A stretch of 64,000 nt of DNA from Allomeiothermus sp035760705 (GCA_035760705.1 DASTSL010000051.1:10862-74861), one strand, 5' to 3'. Positions 49,944 to 59,096 are shown, counted from the stretch's first letter. Notes: a model not told the origin generated them from the sequence alone. Numbers and translations are program-made.

Positions 49944-51056
49944 ATGTTAGGAGTCGGCATCGTCGGTCTTCCCAACGTGGGCAAATCCACGTTATTCAAC
50001 GCCATCACCAAGGCCGGAGCCTTGGCGGCCAACTACCCCTTCGCCACCATCGACAAGAACGTGGGGGTGGTTTCCCTTCCCGACCCCCGGCTCGAGGCCC
50101 TGCAAAAGCTCTTTATCAAAGGCGATCGGGTGCCCCCCATCGTTCCCACCCACGTCGAGTTCGTGGATATCGCCGGGTTGGTCAAGGGGGCGCACAAAGG
50201 CGAGGGGCTGGGGAACCAGTTCCTGGCGAATATCCGCGAGGTGGCGGCCATCGCCCACGTGGTGCGCTGCTTCAACGACCCCAACGTGGTGCACGTCTCG
50301 GGGCAGGTGAACCCGCTCGACGACCTCGAGACCATCAACACCGAGCTGGCCCTGGCCGACCTCTCCACGCTGGAGAAGCGCCTGGACAAGCTGCGCAAAA
50401 CCGCCCGGGTAGATAAAGACGACAAGGCCCTGCTCGAGGTCCTCGAGCCCCTGCTCGCCCACCTCTCCGCAGGGAAACCGGCCCGCACCTTCCAGGCCGC
50501 CGACCCCGAGCTGCTGGGCAAGGCTGCCCGGGAGATGGGCCTCCTCACCTACAAGCCGGTCATCTACGTGGCGAACGTGGCCGAGGAAGACCTCCCGGAC
50601 GGCGCCCGTAACCCCTACGTGGCTCAGGTCAAGGAGTACGCCGCCCAGGAGGGTTCGGACGTGGTGGTGGTCTCGGCCAAGATCGAAGCCGAGCTGGCCG
50701 AACTCTCCGACGAGGAAGCCGCCGAGTACCTCAAGACCTTGGGGCTCGAGGAATCCGGCCTCGACCGCCTGGTGCACGTGGCTTACCATACGCTGGGGCT
50801 CATCACCTTCCTCACCGCCGGGGAGAAGGAAATCCGGGCCTGGACGATTCACCGGGGCACCAAAGCTCCACAGGCGGCGGGGGAGATCCACTCCGACCTC
50901 GAGCGCGGCTTTATCCGCGCCGAGGTCATCGACTGGCGCAAGCTCGTCGAGGCCGGGGGCTGGGCTCAGGCCAAGGAGCGGGGCTGGGTGCGCAGCGAGG
51001 GCAAAGAGTACGTGGTCCAAGACGGCGACGTGATGCTGATTTTGTTCAATGTCTAA
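49944..51056 (+). CDS. ychF: Redox-regulated ribosome-associated ATPase YchF/OLA1
   Basis: YchF is a conserved ATPase that binds ribosomes. The 370-residue protein has G1 GLPNVGKST, the effector-region THVEFVDIAGLVKGAHKGEG, and, where GTPases have NKxD, NVAEED, in line with ATP preference. A coiled-coil insertion spans about residues 125-200 and a TGS domain ends the protein (HRGTKAPQAAGEIHSDLERG). TAGAAT lies 11 nt before the ATG, so the leader is very short. Confidence 0.97.
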   Translation: MLGVGIVGLPNVGKSTLFNAITKAGALAANYPFATIDKNVGVVSLPDPRLEALQKLFIKGDRVPPIVPTHVEFVDIAGLVKGAHKGEGLGNQFLANIREVAAIAHVVRCFNDPNVVHVSGQVNPLDDLETINTELALADLSTLEKRLDKLRKTARVDKDDKALLEVLEPLLAHLSAGKPARTFQAADPELLGKAAREMGLLTYKPVIYVANVAEEDLPDGARNPYVAQVKEYAAQEGSDVVVVSAKIEAELAELSDEEAAEYLKTLGLEESGLDRLVHVAYHTLGLITFLTAGEKEIRAWTIHRGTKAPQAAGEIHSDLERGFIRAEVIDWRKLVEAGGWAQAKERGWVRSEGKEYVVQDGDVMLILFNV

Positions 51057-51071
51057 GCCTGTCCGGCCTTG

Positions 51072-52010
51072 TCAGTCACAGCGGGGCGGCGCAAACACCT
51101 CCACGAAGTTCACCGCGCCCAAACCCTGCTGGGTGGCCCCGCCCGCCAGGTAGATCTTCCCGCCCAGCACTGCCGCGTAGATCCCGTGTTTGGGGACGGG
51201 CATGTCCGGCAGGCCTCGCCAGGCTTGTTGGGCCGGGCTGTACACCTCGACCTGGGGGAACATCCCCCTGGGGTCGGCCCGGTTCCCCTCGCCGCCAAGG
51301 GTGTAGAGGCAGTTCCCCACCGCTGCAGCGGCGTGCCCGGAGCGTCCGGTGGGCATGGGGGCGAGGGTTTCCCACTTGCCGCTGGCCGGGTCGAAGGCCT
51401 CGAGCGTACCGAGCGTGAAGCTTTGCGGGTTGCGCCCGCCCACCGCGTAAACCTTGCCCTTGAGGGCCGCCACCCCCAGGTGGTCGCGGGGGGTGGGCAT
51501 CGCCGGGAGTTCCGTCCATTTGCCCAAAGCCGGGTCGTAGACAGCGGCATCCCCCAGCGATGACCCCCGGGCCCCGCCGATGGCGTAGATCTTTCCGTCC
51601 AGCACGGCTGCCCCCAAGGCCCCTCGAGCGGTCGGCAGCGGGCTTCCCTGGCTCCACCGGCCCGTCGGAGGGTCGAAGATCTGCACCGCCTCGCTGGGCT
51701 GGTTCAAGCCTTCCCGGTAGCCGCCCAAAACCCACAGCTTGCCCTGGAGGCTCACCGCCGCCGGGTGATTGACCGCCACCGGCATCGGGGGGAGATTCTG
51801 CCAGCGCCCGGTAGCGGGGTCGTAGACCTCGGCAGTGCCGAAGGTCGTGCCGTTGGGGGCGAAGCCCCCGACCACGTAGATCTTCCCACCGACCTCCGCC
51901 GCACCTACTTCCTGCCGCGGCTGCCCCAGGGGACTGAGCCGAGACCAAGAACCTTCCTGGGCCACAGCCAGCAGGCCCAAGAGTCCGAACCAAACCCAGG
52001 CTTTTGACAT
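51072..52010 (-). CDS. Exported kelch-repeat protein
   Basis: The 312-residue protein has a signal peptide (WVWFGLLGLLAVAQ) and six kelch motifs, each with a GKIYVVGG-like strand and a YDPATGRW-like strand (for example GKVYAVGG, LEAFDPASGKWETLAPMP). It should fold as a six-bladed beta-propeller outside the cytoplasm, with binding or enzymatic roles unknown. CACAAT lies exactly 6 nt before the ATG at 52,010. It is divergent from the ModE-like gene with 52 nt between starts. Confidence 0.88.
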   Translation of the reverse strand: MSKAWVWFGLLGLLAVAQEGSWSRLSPLGQPRQEVGAAEVGGKIYVVGGFAPNGTTFGTAEVYDPATGRWQNLPPMPVAVNHPAAVSLQGKLWVLGGYREGLNQPSEAVQIFDPPTGRWSQGSPLPTARGALGAAVLDGKIYAIGGARGSSLGDAAVYDPALGKWTELPAMPTPRDHLGVAALKGKVYAVGGRNPQSFTLGTLEAFDPASGKWETLAPMPTGRSGHAAAAVGNCLYTLGGEGNRADPRGMFPQVEVYSPAQQAWRGLPDMPVPKHGIYAAVLGGKIYLAGGATQQGLGAVNFVEVFAPPRCD

Positions 52011-52062
52011 GGGCTCATTGTGCCTCCTCGAGCGGGAACAAAGCTGAACGTACACTAAAGCC

Positions 52063-52401
52063 ATGCGGCCCAAGGCCAAAATCTGGCTCGAGCGCGAGGA
52101 CGGCTCCTATCTGATGGGGCCGGGGGCCATGCATCTGCTGCGGGCGGTAGCCGAAGCGGGGAGTCTAAAAGGCGCTGCCAAGCGGATCGGGATGAGCTAC
52201 CGCAAGGCCTGGGCTCAGCTCAAAGAGGCCGAGGCAACGCTGGGGTTTCCCCTCTTGCAACGGCATGCGGGCGGGGAGGGGGGTGGCGGCAGCGCCCTCA
52301 CCCCGGCGGCCCTGGACTTTCTCGGGCGCTACGAGCGGTTCAGAGCGGGGGTTGAGCGCGACCTCGAGGCCCGCTTCCGGGAGGCCTTTGCCGACTGGTA
52401 A
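52063..52401 (+). CDS. ModE-like winged-helix regulator without a Mop domain
   Basis: The 112-residue protein matches the N-terminal DNA-binding domain of ModE: AVAEAGSLKGAAKRIGMSYR and KAWAQLKEAEATLGFPLLQR, then GGGGSALTPAALDFL. The molybdate-binding Mop domains of full ModE are missing, as in the short ModE-like family. TACACT lies exactly 6 nt before the ATG. It probably binds the promoter it shares with the divergent kelch gene, or molybdenum genes elsewhere; no molybdate transporter is nearby. Confidence 0.88.
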   Translation: MRPKAKIWLEREDGSYLMGPGAMHLLRAVAEAGSLKGAAKRIGMSYRKAWAQLKEAEATLGFPLLQRHAGGEGGGGSALTPAALDFLGRYERFRAGVERDLEARFREAFADW

Positions 52402-52479
52402 GCGATATGGTTTAACCTAAGAGCATCTTTAGTCGTTGGGTGCTTTTAGCCTCATGTTGGTATGTGCAGCGAGGTGGCG

Positions 52480-53190
52480 ATGCAAGTGTTGTCAAAATTT
52501 TTGGATTTTTTCCCCAACTCTAGGCAGCACTTGGCCCGCTGGGCGCGTCCTTGGGTCCACCGCTTGCGCCACGGCGAACTCGGCCAGTACACCAGCCGGG
52601 CCCTGGAGGTTCCCGGCTGGACGACCTACGAAGAACTCCGGGCGCTGGCTTATACCAGCTATGCCCTTCCCCCGGGTGCGGTGATCGTCGAGGTGGGGAC
52701 TTTTCTGGGGCGGTCTACTTTGGTGCTGGCGGGGGGACGCAAGCTAAAAGGCAGTGGGGAGGTGCATTGCATCGACCCGTTCGATGCCTCGGGGGATGAA
52801 TTTTCGGTGCCGCATTACCAGGCCATTGCCCGGAAAGCTCCGCTCACCCTGCGCGAACGCTTCGACCAAAGTATGCGCCAGGCCGGATTGCAAGATTGGT
52901 TGAGGGTTCACCCCACCACCGTCCAGGCCGTGGCCGAGGGCTGGAGCCAACCCATCGACTTCCTCTTCCTCGACGGGGACCAGTCGCCGCAGGGAGCCAG
53001 GGCCAGCTACGAGCTTTTAGTCCCCTTCCTCAAGCCGGGCGGACTGCTCGCCTTGCATAACTCCTCCGACCGCACCTATGCCGAAGGTCACGACGGCTAC
53101 TATCGGCTAGTCCTGGAGACCATACGTCCACCGCTCTATACGGATATTCATTGCGTGGACACGACCACTTTTGCCCGGAAGCTGGGCTGA
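52480..53190 (+). CDS. SAM-dependent methyltransferase, Methyltransf_24 type
   Basis: The protein has motif I VIVEVGTFLGRSTLVLAGG and later IDFLFLDGDQSPQGARASYE and FLKPGGLLALHNS, typical of class I methyltransferases of the TylF/macrocin and glycan-modifying type. The ATG at 52,480 (MQVLSKFLDFF) is slightly favoured over the ATG at 52,462 because GAGG lies 5 nt upstream. Length is about 236 residues. Substrate unknown. Confidence 0.8.
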   Translation: MQVLSKFLDFFPNSRQHLARWARPWVHRLRHGELGQYTSRALEVPGWTTYEELRALAYTSYALPPGAVIVEVGTFLGRSTLVLAGGRKLKGSGEVHCIDPFDASGDEFSVPHYQAIARKAPLTLRERFDQSMRQAGLQDWLRVHPTTVQAVAEGWSQPIDFLFLDGDQSPQGARASYELLVPFLKPGGLLALHNSSDRTYAEGHDGYYRLVLETIRPPLYTDIHCVDTTTFARKLG

Positions 53191-53191
53191 T

Positions 53192-54616
53192 TCAGTTGAG
53201 CGTCCGCCCGCCGAGCATCGTCCGGGCCCGCTCGACATAGCCTTGCAGGGTATCGCGCCAGTCGTCGGATTCGGCCAGGAGGGGCATCAGGGCTTCTGCC
53301 CGGGCCACGATTTCCTGAGGGCGCACGAAGCCCATCTGGGCCAGCACATCCACCACCATCTCGTTGGCGCTCACCCAATCCCGGCTGCCCTCGGGGGCTT
53401 CCTGGGCGGCGATCTCGTAGTGCTCAAGCGCTTCTTCCAGATTTAAGAGGTCGTAGGCTAGGTGGCCCAGGATCAGGTGACCGGCGGGCAGGGCCTCGAG
53501 TTCAATGGCTTGCTGGGCGGCTTGGCGGGCCTCGTCGTAGCGGCTCTGGCGGTAGAGGGTCTCGGCCAGGTCGCCCCAGGCTTCGCCTAAGTAGCCGTAA
53601 TCGGGGTCGCGCACCACCTCGCGCAGATAAGTCTCGGCCTCGGCGGCATTGCCGCCTTCCAGCGAGGCCACGCCCAGTTCGTGCAGGGCATAGGTGCGGT
53701 CGGTGTCCTCGGCGCGGGCAGCGGCTTCGCGGAAGGCTTCGATGGCGGCCTGGTACTGCCCCAGTTGCATCAGGGCTTGGCCCTGCACCAGTGGGGTGCC
53801 GTGGGCGGGCTCGGCGCCTTGTTTCTCCAACTCGAGGGCCTGGGCGATGGCCTTTAGGGCCCGGTTGGGGTTGCCCAAAAGCAGGTGGGCCCGGGCCTCC
53901 AGATAGGCCCGGGTGGCGGCGTCTTCTGGATCTTCGATGATGGTGTTCGGCTGCGCCGAAGCAGCCAATCCGGGGTCGCTGAGGTTTTCGCCGGCCTCGG
54001 CCAGCACCTCGAGCGCTTCCTCCCCGGCTCCGGCTTCCACGAACATCGCGGCGGCGTCGAGCAGGTTCCAGTAGCGCTCGAGGCCCATCGCCCGGTGGGC
54101 GGCTTCACGGTAGGCCAGGGCGGCTTCCCCAGGCTGGCCCAGCCGCTCGTAGGCCTTGCCCCGCAGGGCGTGGGCCCGCCAGGCCAAGAAGTCCGGGAGA
54201 GCCAGCGGCGCCGTTCCCTCTTCGGCGAAAAGGAAGCGCTCGAGCACCCCCAGGGCTTCTTCCGGCAGACCCAAGTAGAGCAGGGCCTGGGCCTGGTGGT
54301 ATTGGGCTTGGGGGTCGTCGTTTTCGATCAAAAGCGATTTGACCTCGCCCTCGGAGGCCCCTTCCAGCGCCCGCAACTCGGCCAGGAGGGCCCGGTAGCG
54401 GGGGTGAACCTCGAGGTCGGGGTAGGCTTCGTGGCCTTCCTCCAGGGCGCGGTAAGCGCCCTCAAGCCCGCCCTCGCCGTAAAGGGTATAGGCCTCCGCC
54501 AAGAGCAGTGAAGCCTCCTTGGCGGCCTCGCCCTGGGCAAAGGTTAAGGTGCGCACCAGCGTCTCGAAGGCGGTGTCGTAATCTCCCTGGTGTAGCGCTT
54601 CCAGCACCCGCTGCAT
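53192..54616 (-). CDS. TPR-repeat protein
   Basis: The 474-residue protein is built of tetratricopeptide repeats, seen as recurring A-x-W/Y-x-x-x-G/A-x-x-Y patterns such as GDYDTAFETLV, GQPGEAALAYREAAHRAMG, GQYQAAIEAFREAAARA and GNAAEAETYLREVV. It lacks a signal peptide. TATTCT lies 7 nt before the ATG at 54,616. Its stop almost touches the stop of the preceding plus-strand methyltransferase. It is probably a scaffold; partners are unknown. Confidence 0.85.
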   Translation of the reverse strand: MQRVLEALHQGDYDTAFETLVRTLTFAQGEAAKEASLLLAEAYTLYGEGGLEGAYRALEEGHEAYPDLEVHPRYRALLAELRALEGASEGEVKSLLIENDDPQAQYHQAQALLYLGLPEEALGVLERFLFAEEGTAPLALPDFLAWRAHALRGKAYERLGQPGEAALAYREAAHRAMGLERYWNLLDAAAMFVEAGAGEEALEVLAEAGENLSDPGLAASAQPNTIIEDPEDAATRAYLEARAHLLLGNPNRALKAIAQALELEKQGAEPAHGTPLVQGQALMQLGQYQAAIEAFREAAARAEDTDRTYALHELGVASLEGGNAAEAETYLREVVRDPDYGYLGEAWGDLAETLYRQSRYDEARQAAQQAIELEALPAGHLILGHLAYDLLNLEEALEHYEIAAQEAPEGSRDWVSANEMVVDVLAQMGFVRPQEIVARAEALMPLLAESDDWRDTLQGYVERARTMLGGRTLN

Positions 54617-54960
54617 CCGGGCGAGAATACCACAGGACGCTGCATTGCACCGTCGCCTAGCGCTCAAGGTAAATAGGCCAGATGCTGAACGCCAAACGCA
54701 AGACGCAGGAGGCTGGGGTCAAGCCGATGCGGATGGCCTATTGCGACAGAACTTCGACCTGTGCCGCCAGGGTGATCTATTCGCCTTTCAGCGTTTGGCA
54801 CGAGCCATTATCCCCCCTAGCACTCAATCCTCATTCGTTCGTGGGTTACCATACAGGTGTGCCCTGAACGGGCGGCTCGGGGCCAACGCCCCACTTTGGG
54901 CTAGCGCACTAATGGACGGTTTGATTTGAGATAGTTTTGGCCCAGAGGTGTTGAGGAGGT
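54617..54960. other. Spacer upstream of ftsH with interleaved inverted repeats
   Basis: No gene is supported in these 340 bases. AATAGGCC (54,672-54,679) pairs with GGCCTATT (54,735-54,742), and GCCAAACGC (54,691-54,699) pairs with GCGTTTGGC (54,791-54,799). The two pairs are interleaved rather than nested, as in a pseudoknot. A GGGGC/GCCCC hairpin follows near 54,880. I cannot match this to a known RNA family. Confidence 0.4.
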
Positions 54961-56829
54961 ATGAGGTTGCCAACGCGCATCAACCCATGGACTTTGGTAA
55001 TCCTGGTGATCGCCGGATACTGGTTATTCACCCTGTTCTCCGGCGGCAACCAGCCCACCGTCTCCTACAGCGATTTCAGGCAGTATGTTAGCGAGGGCAA
55101 GATCGCTCGAGTGATCCTGGAGGAGAACCGCATCACCGGGGTGTTCAAGGCCCCCGAGCGGATCACCACCAACGGGAGCACTTCCACGGTGTCCCGCTTC
55201 AGCCTGCCCACCCTGCCCAGCAGCGTCCGGGATGACGAACTCATCCCGCTCTTGCAACAGAATAACGTCGAGGTGGTCACCCGCTCCCCCTCGATCTGGC
55301 CTCAGGTGATCGGGATCTTCGCCCCGGTGATCTTGCTGATGGCCTTCTTCTGGTTCTTCTTCATGCGCTCGCAGGGAGGGGCCGGGCAGGTCATGCAGTT
55401 CGGCCAGAGCCGGGCCCGGCAGTACGGCAAGGAGCGCCGGGTCTCCACCACCTTCAAAGACGTGGCCGGGCACACCGAGGCCAAGCGCGAGCTGATGGAA
55501 GTCGTAGACTTTCTCAAGAACCCCCAGAAGTACATCTCCATCGGGGCCGAGATCCCCAAGGGGGTGCTGTTGGTGGGGCCTCCCGGAACCGGGAAGACCC
55601 TCCTTTCGCGGGCTATTGCCGGGGAGGCTGGGGTGCCTTTTTTCTCGGTATCGGCCTCGGAGTTCATGGAGATGTTCGTGGGGGTGGGGGCCAGCCGGGT
55701 GCGCTCGCTGTTCGAGGAGGCCCGGCGCAATGCTCCGGCGATCATCTTCATCGACGAGCTGGACTCCATCGGGCGCAAGCGCGGGGCGGGGATCGGCGGT
55801 GGGCACGACGAGCGCGAACAGACCCTCAACCAGATCCTCTCCGAGATGGATGGCTTCGAAAAAGACACCAGCGTGATCGTGCTGGCCGCGACCAACCGTC
55901 CGGATATTCTGGACCCGGCGCTGTTGCGCCCCGGGCGCTTCGACCGCGAGGTGGTGATCGGCCTGCCGACCATGGAGGAGCGCAAGGAGATCCTGCTGGT
56001 CCACATGCGGGGCAAGCCCATCGCCTCGGACGTGGAGGTGGCTGAACTGGCCCAAATTACCCCGGGGATGAGCGGCGCCGACCTCAAGAACCTGGTCAAC
56101 GAGGCGGCTTTGCAAGCGGCCCGCGAGGGATACAACCAGATCCACATGAGCCATTTCCGCACCGCGCTGGACAAGATCATGCTGGGCCTCGAGCGCGGCA
56201 CGCTCAAGCTCTCCGAGGCCGAGAAGCGGGCGGTGGCCTACCACGAGGCCGGGCACGCCGTAGCTGGCGAGGTGCTCCCGTACGCCGACAAGACCGAGAA
56301 GGTCTCTATCGTGCCGCGCGGTATGGCTTTGGGGGTGCGTTGGAGCAAGCCCGAGGAGCGGGTGCTGATGAGCAAGGAGCACCTCGAGGACACCCTGGCC
56401 ATGACCCTGGCGGGCCGCGCCGCCGAGGAGATCTTTACCGGCACCATCACCACCGGGGCGGCCAACGACTTCAAACAGGCCACCCAGATGGCCAAGCAGA
56501 TGGTGTTGGACTGGGGCATGGGCGAGCACTTCCGCAACGTGGCCTGGGGCTCCAACACCGGCCCCATCTTCTTGGGCGAGGAGATCGCCAAGAAGCAGGA
56601 CCACTCCGAGGAGACCGCCCGCCTCATCGACGAGGATATCCGCAAGATCCTCGACGACGCCTATGCTAAAGCCAAAAAGGTGCTCTCCGATCACGCCCCG
56701 GCCATGCACAAGATCGCCGAGGAACTCCTCACCCACGAGACCGTCCTGGGCAACCGGGTGCGGGAGATCCTGGCCGAAGCCAAGGCCCCGCAACCCGTAG
56801 CCACGCCGACCCAGGCCCCTGAAGCTTAG
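54961..56829 (+). CDS. ftsH: ATP-dependent zinc metalloprotease FtsH
   Basis: FtsH degrades misassembled membrane proteins and some soluble regulators. The 622-residue protein has two membrane helices (residues 11-27 and about 115-135), Walker A GPPGTGKT, Walker B IIFIDELD, the SRH arginines in RRPGRFDREV-like DPALLRPGRFDR, and the zinc motif HEAGH followed by its third ligand region. The ATG follows GAGGAGG with an unusually short gap. A strong terminator ends the gene. Confidence 0.97.
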   Translation: MRLPTRINPWTLVILVIAGYWLFTLFSGGNQPTVSYSDFRQYVSEGKIARVILEENRITGVFKAPERITTNGSTSTVSRFSLPTLPSSVRDDELIPLLQQNNVEVVTRSPSIWPQVIGIFAPVILLMAFFWFFFMRSQGGAGQVMQFGQSRARQYGKERRVSTTFKDVAGHTEAKRELMEVVDFLKNPQKYISIGAEIPKGVLLVGPPGTGKTLLSRAIAGEAGVPFFSVSASEFMEMFVGVGASRVRSLFEEARRNAPAIIFIDELDSIGRKRGAGIGGGHDEREQTLNQILSEMDGFEKDTSVIVLAATNRPDILDPALLRPGRFDREVVIGLPTMEERKEILLVHMRGKPIASDVEVAELAQITPGMSGADLKNLVNEAALQAAREGYNQIHMSHFRTALDKIMLGLERGTLKLSEAEKRAVAYHEAGHAVAGEVLPYADKTEKVSIVPRGMALGVRWSKPEERVLMSKEHLEDTLAMTLAGRAAEEIFTGTITTGAANDFKQATQMAKQMVLDWGMGEHFRNVAWGSNTGPIFLGEEIAKKQDHSEETARLIDEDIRKILDDAYAKAKKVLSDHAPAMHKIAEELLTHETVLGNRVREILAEAKAPQPVATPTQAPEA

Positions 56830-56846
56830 CGCCTAAGTTTTCCCTG

Positions 56847-56872
56847 AGGCCGCCCAACCGGGCGGCCTTTTC
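56847..56872 (+). terminator. Terminator of ftsH
   Basis: AGGCCGCCC and GGGCGGCCT form a perfect 9-bp stem with a 4-nt loop, followed by TTTCTATT. It lies 18 nt after the stop. Confidence 0.92.
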
Positions 56873-57014
56873 TATTCCCGGCTCGCCCAAGCAGACTGAG
56901 TCACTCCGCTCGGGAGGACAACGGATCAGCACATCCAAGGCTCTACCGCGGGCGGCAAGCCGATTACAGCGGTCCTCACAGCAATCAAACCGTAAGCGGT
57001 GTCAGGCCTCGCCT

Positions 57015-57060
57015 CCCAGCCTGCTTATCGCTCACTGCTCATGGCTTATCGCTCATCGCC
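57015..57060. repeat. Degenerate GCTTATCGCTCA simple repeat
   Basis: Short related units (GCTTATCGCTCACTGCTCAT, GGCTTATCGCTCATCGCC) follow one another between ftsH and ddl. Similar spacers occur at 5,288, 39,157 and 59,787. Confidence 0.55.
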
Positions 57061-57084
57061 CTGTTCGGAAGGGCTTTATCCACT

Positions 57085-58059
57085 TTAGGAGAGCGCCAGC
57101 CGCACCAAGCGGTCTAAAAGTTCAGGGTAGCTCATCCCCGAAGCTTGCCAGAGCTTGGGATACATGCTGGTGGGGGTAAAGCCGGGGATGGTGTTGAGTT
57201 CGTTGAGATATAGCTGTCCGTCACGGGCCAAGAAGAAATCCACCCGGGCCATTCCCCGCACCCCCAGCACCCGGTAGGCCTCGAGCGCCAACTCCTGGAT
57301 GCGCTTTTCGAGTTCGGCGGGGATTCGGGCTGGGATGTGCAGATGGGCCAGGCCCTCGGTGTACTTGGTCTGGTAGTCGTAGAACTCGTTCTGGTAGGTG
57401 ATCTCACCCACCACGCTCGAGCTGGCGTGGACGTTACCCAAGAGGGAGATCTCGAGTTCGCGCACCCCCTCGAGCCCCTGCTCGATCATCACCTTGCGGT
57501 CCCAGCGAAAGGCCTCCTCGAGCGCTTCACGCCCGTCCTGGTCGGCCTTCACCTTGCTCACCCCGACCGAGGAGCCGGTGTTCGCCGGCTTAACGAAGTA
57601 AGGGGCCGGAAAGGGCAGAGGGGGTGGGGCTTCGCCGCGATAAAAGCTCACCCAGGGCAGCACCGGGATCCCGGCCTGGGCCAGCACCCGCTTGCAGAGG
57701 TCCTTGTCCATGCACACCGCGGAGGCCGTGACCCCTGCCCCCACGTAGGGCAGCCCCAGGATCTCGAAAAAGCCCTGGATGGTGCCGTCTTCGCCCAGGG
57801 TTCCGTGCAGGAGCGGGAAAGCTGCCGCATAAGCCCGCCACTCGATCGGCGGCGGGAAGGCATGTTCGCCCTCCTCGGCGCTCCCCGCTTGCACAGCCTG
57901 CCGGGCGGCTTCCCCCAGCAGCCACTTCCCGTCTTTGGCGATCACCGCCAGGTCGGTGGGGTGGGGCATGGCGGCCAGCACCCCTCGAGCCGAGGAGATA
58001 GAGACCTCGTGCTCCCCGGACCGCCCCCCGGCGATGAGTAAAATACGTAACCCACTCAC
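57085..58059 (-). CDS. ddl: D-alanine-D-alanine ligase
   Basis: Ddl joins two D-alanines for peptidoglycan. The 324-residue ATP-grasp enzyme has LLIAGGRSGEHEVSISSARG, the LLHGTLGEDGTIQGFFEILG segment, FVKPANTGSSVGVSK, ARVDFFL and NELNTIPGFTPTSMYP. The start is GTG at 58,059, with TATCAT 7 nt upstream; the longer frame upstream is rejected because it reads through the promoter. It is divergent from the class IV aminotransferase gene. Confidence 0.95.
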   Translation of the reverse strand: MSGLRILLIAGGRSGEHEVSISSARGVLAAMPHPTDLAVIAKDGKWLLGEAARQAVQAGSAEEGEHAFPPPIEWRAYAAAFPLLHGTLGEDGTIQGFFEILGLPYVGAGVTASAVCMDKDLCKRVLAQAGIPVLPWVSFYRGEAPPPLPFPAPYFVKPANTGSSVGVSKVKADQDGREALEEAFRWDRKVMIEQGLEGVRELEISLLGNVHASSSVVGEITYQNEFYDYQTKYTEGLAHLHIPARIPAELEKRIQELALEAYRVLGVRGMARVDFFLARDGQLYLNELNTIPGFTPTSMYPKLWQASGMSYPELLDRLVRLALS

Positions 58060-58148
58060 GATGTTGATGATACTGTAAAGTAACCGGGGTGGGGAGTTTG
58101 AACTCCTTAAACTCGAGCCGCCCCACCTCTCCAAGCGAAGGAAGATGT

Positions 58149-58991
58149 ATGGCGAAGTACGTGATCCTCAACGGTGAGCTGATCCTCGAGCAAGACGCGA
58201 AAATCCACGTCAGCGACCTGGGCTTGCGGCGCGGGTACGGGGTCTTCGAATTCTTCCGGGTGATGCGGGGGATCCCGCTCTTTTTCGAGGATCACCTGGT
58301 TCGCTTCCAGCGTTCGGTGGAGATGCTGGGGCTCGAGCCGCCGTGGTCGCTCGAGCAAATCCGGCAGTTCGTCTCTCAACTGGTCGAGGCCAACGGCTTA
58401 CGGGAGGCGGGGGTTCAACTAGTGCTCACGGGGGGTTACTCACCCGACATCTTCACGCCCACCACGCCTAACCTGATCATCGCCGAGACCGAGGTCAAGC
58501 CCTACCCTGCCGAGCAGTACGAGCAAGGGGTAAAGGTCATCACCCAGCTCAACGTGCGCGAACTGCCTGAGGCCAAGACCACCGACTACCTGATGGCCGT
58601 GCGGCTGATTCCCCGGATGCGCTCCGAGGGCGCGGTGGAGGTGCTCTACCACGACGGGCGGCGGATGCTCGAGGGGGCCCGCTCGGGTCTGGGGATCGTC
58701 ACCTCAGAGGGTGTATTGGTCACGGCGGGGAGCAGTGTGCTCGAGAGCATCACCCGGCGGCGGCTCTTGGGGGTGGCTCGAGGGCTACTGCCCATCGAGG
58801 AGCGGGACATCGGGTTGGAGGAGTTCTTCGCCGCCCCGGAGGTGTTCATCCTCAGTTCGACCCGTGGGGTGATGCCGGTGACGCGGGTGGATGACCGACC
58901 GGTGGGTACCGGCGAGGTCGGCCCCCACACCCGGCGCTTGATGCAGGTGTTCCAGCGGCACGTCGAGGATTATCTGATGGCGCGGGTCTGA
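58149..58991 (+). CDS. PLP-dependent class IV aminotransferase (D-amino acid aminotransferase-like)
   Basis: The 280-residue enzyme has the fold-type IV features LGLRRGYGVFEFFRVMRG, the PLP Lys in PEAKTTDYLMAV, and LEGARSGLGIV. Sequence alone does not separate D-amino acid aminotransferase, branched-chain aminotransferase and aminodeoxychorismate lyase. Its position divergent from ddl suggests that it makes D-alanine for the same pathway, which is inference. The ATG at 58,149 follows GAAGGAAG. The downstream 200 nt contain repeats but no terminator I can call. Confidence 0.85.
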   Translation: MAKYVILNGELILEQDAKIHVSDLGLRRGYGVFEFFRVMRGIPLFFEDHLVRFQRSVEMLGLEPPWSLEQIRQFVSQLVEANGLREAGVQLVLTGGYSPDIFTPTTPNLIIAETEVKPYPAEQYEQGVKVITQLNVRELPEAKTTDYLMAVRLIPRMRSEGAVEVLYHDGRRMLEGARSGLGIVTSEGVLVTAGSSVLESITRRRLLGVARGLLPIEERDIGLEEFFAAPEVFILSSTRGVMPVTRVDDRPVGTGEVGPHTRRLMQVFQRHVEDYLMARV

Positions 58992-59096
58992 TTCCCCCAA
59001 ACGCTCCGCGCCAAACGCTCCTTGCACCTTTAGGTGCGTAGAGGGGGCCGGTGCTGAATGCTTCGCATCTAAGGATCTCCGCACAGACGGGGTAGA

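Noticed and set aside
55024..56793. 589-codon open frame opposite ftsH
   Set aside because: Shadow of ftsH, with no family features.
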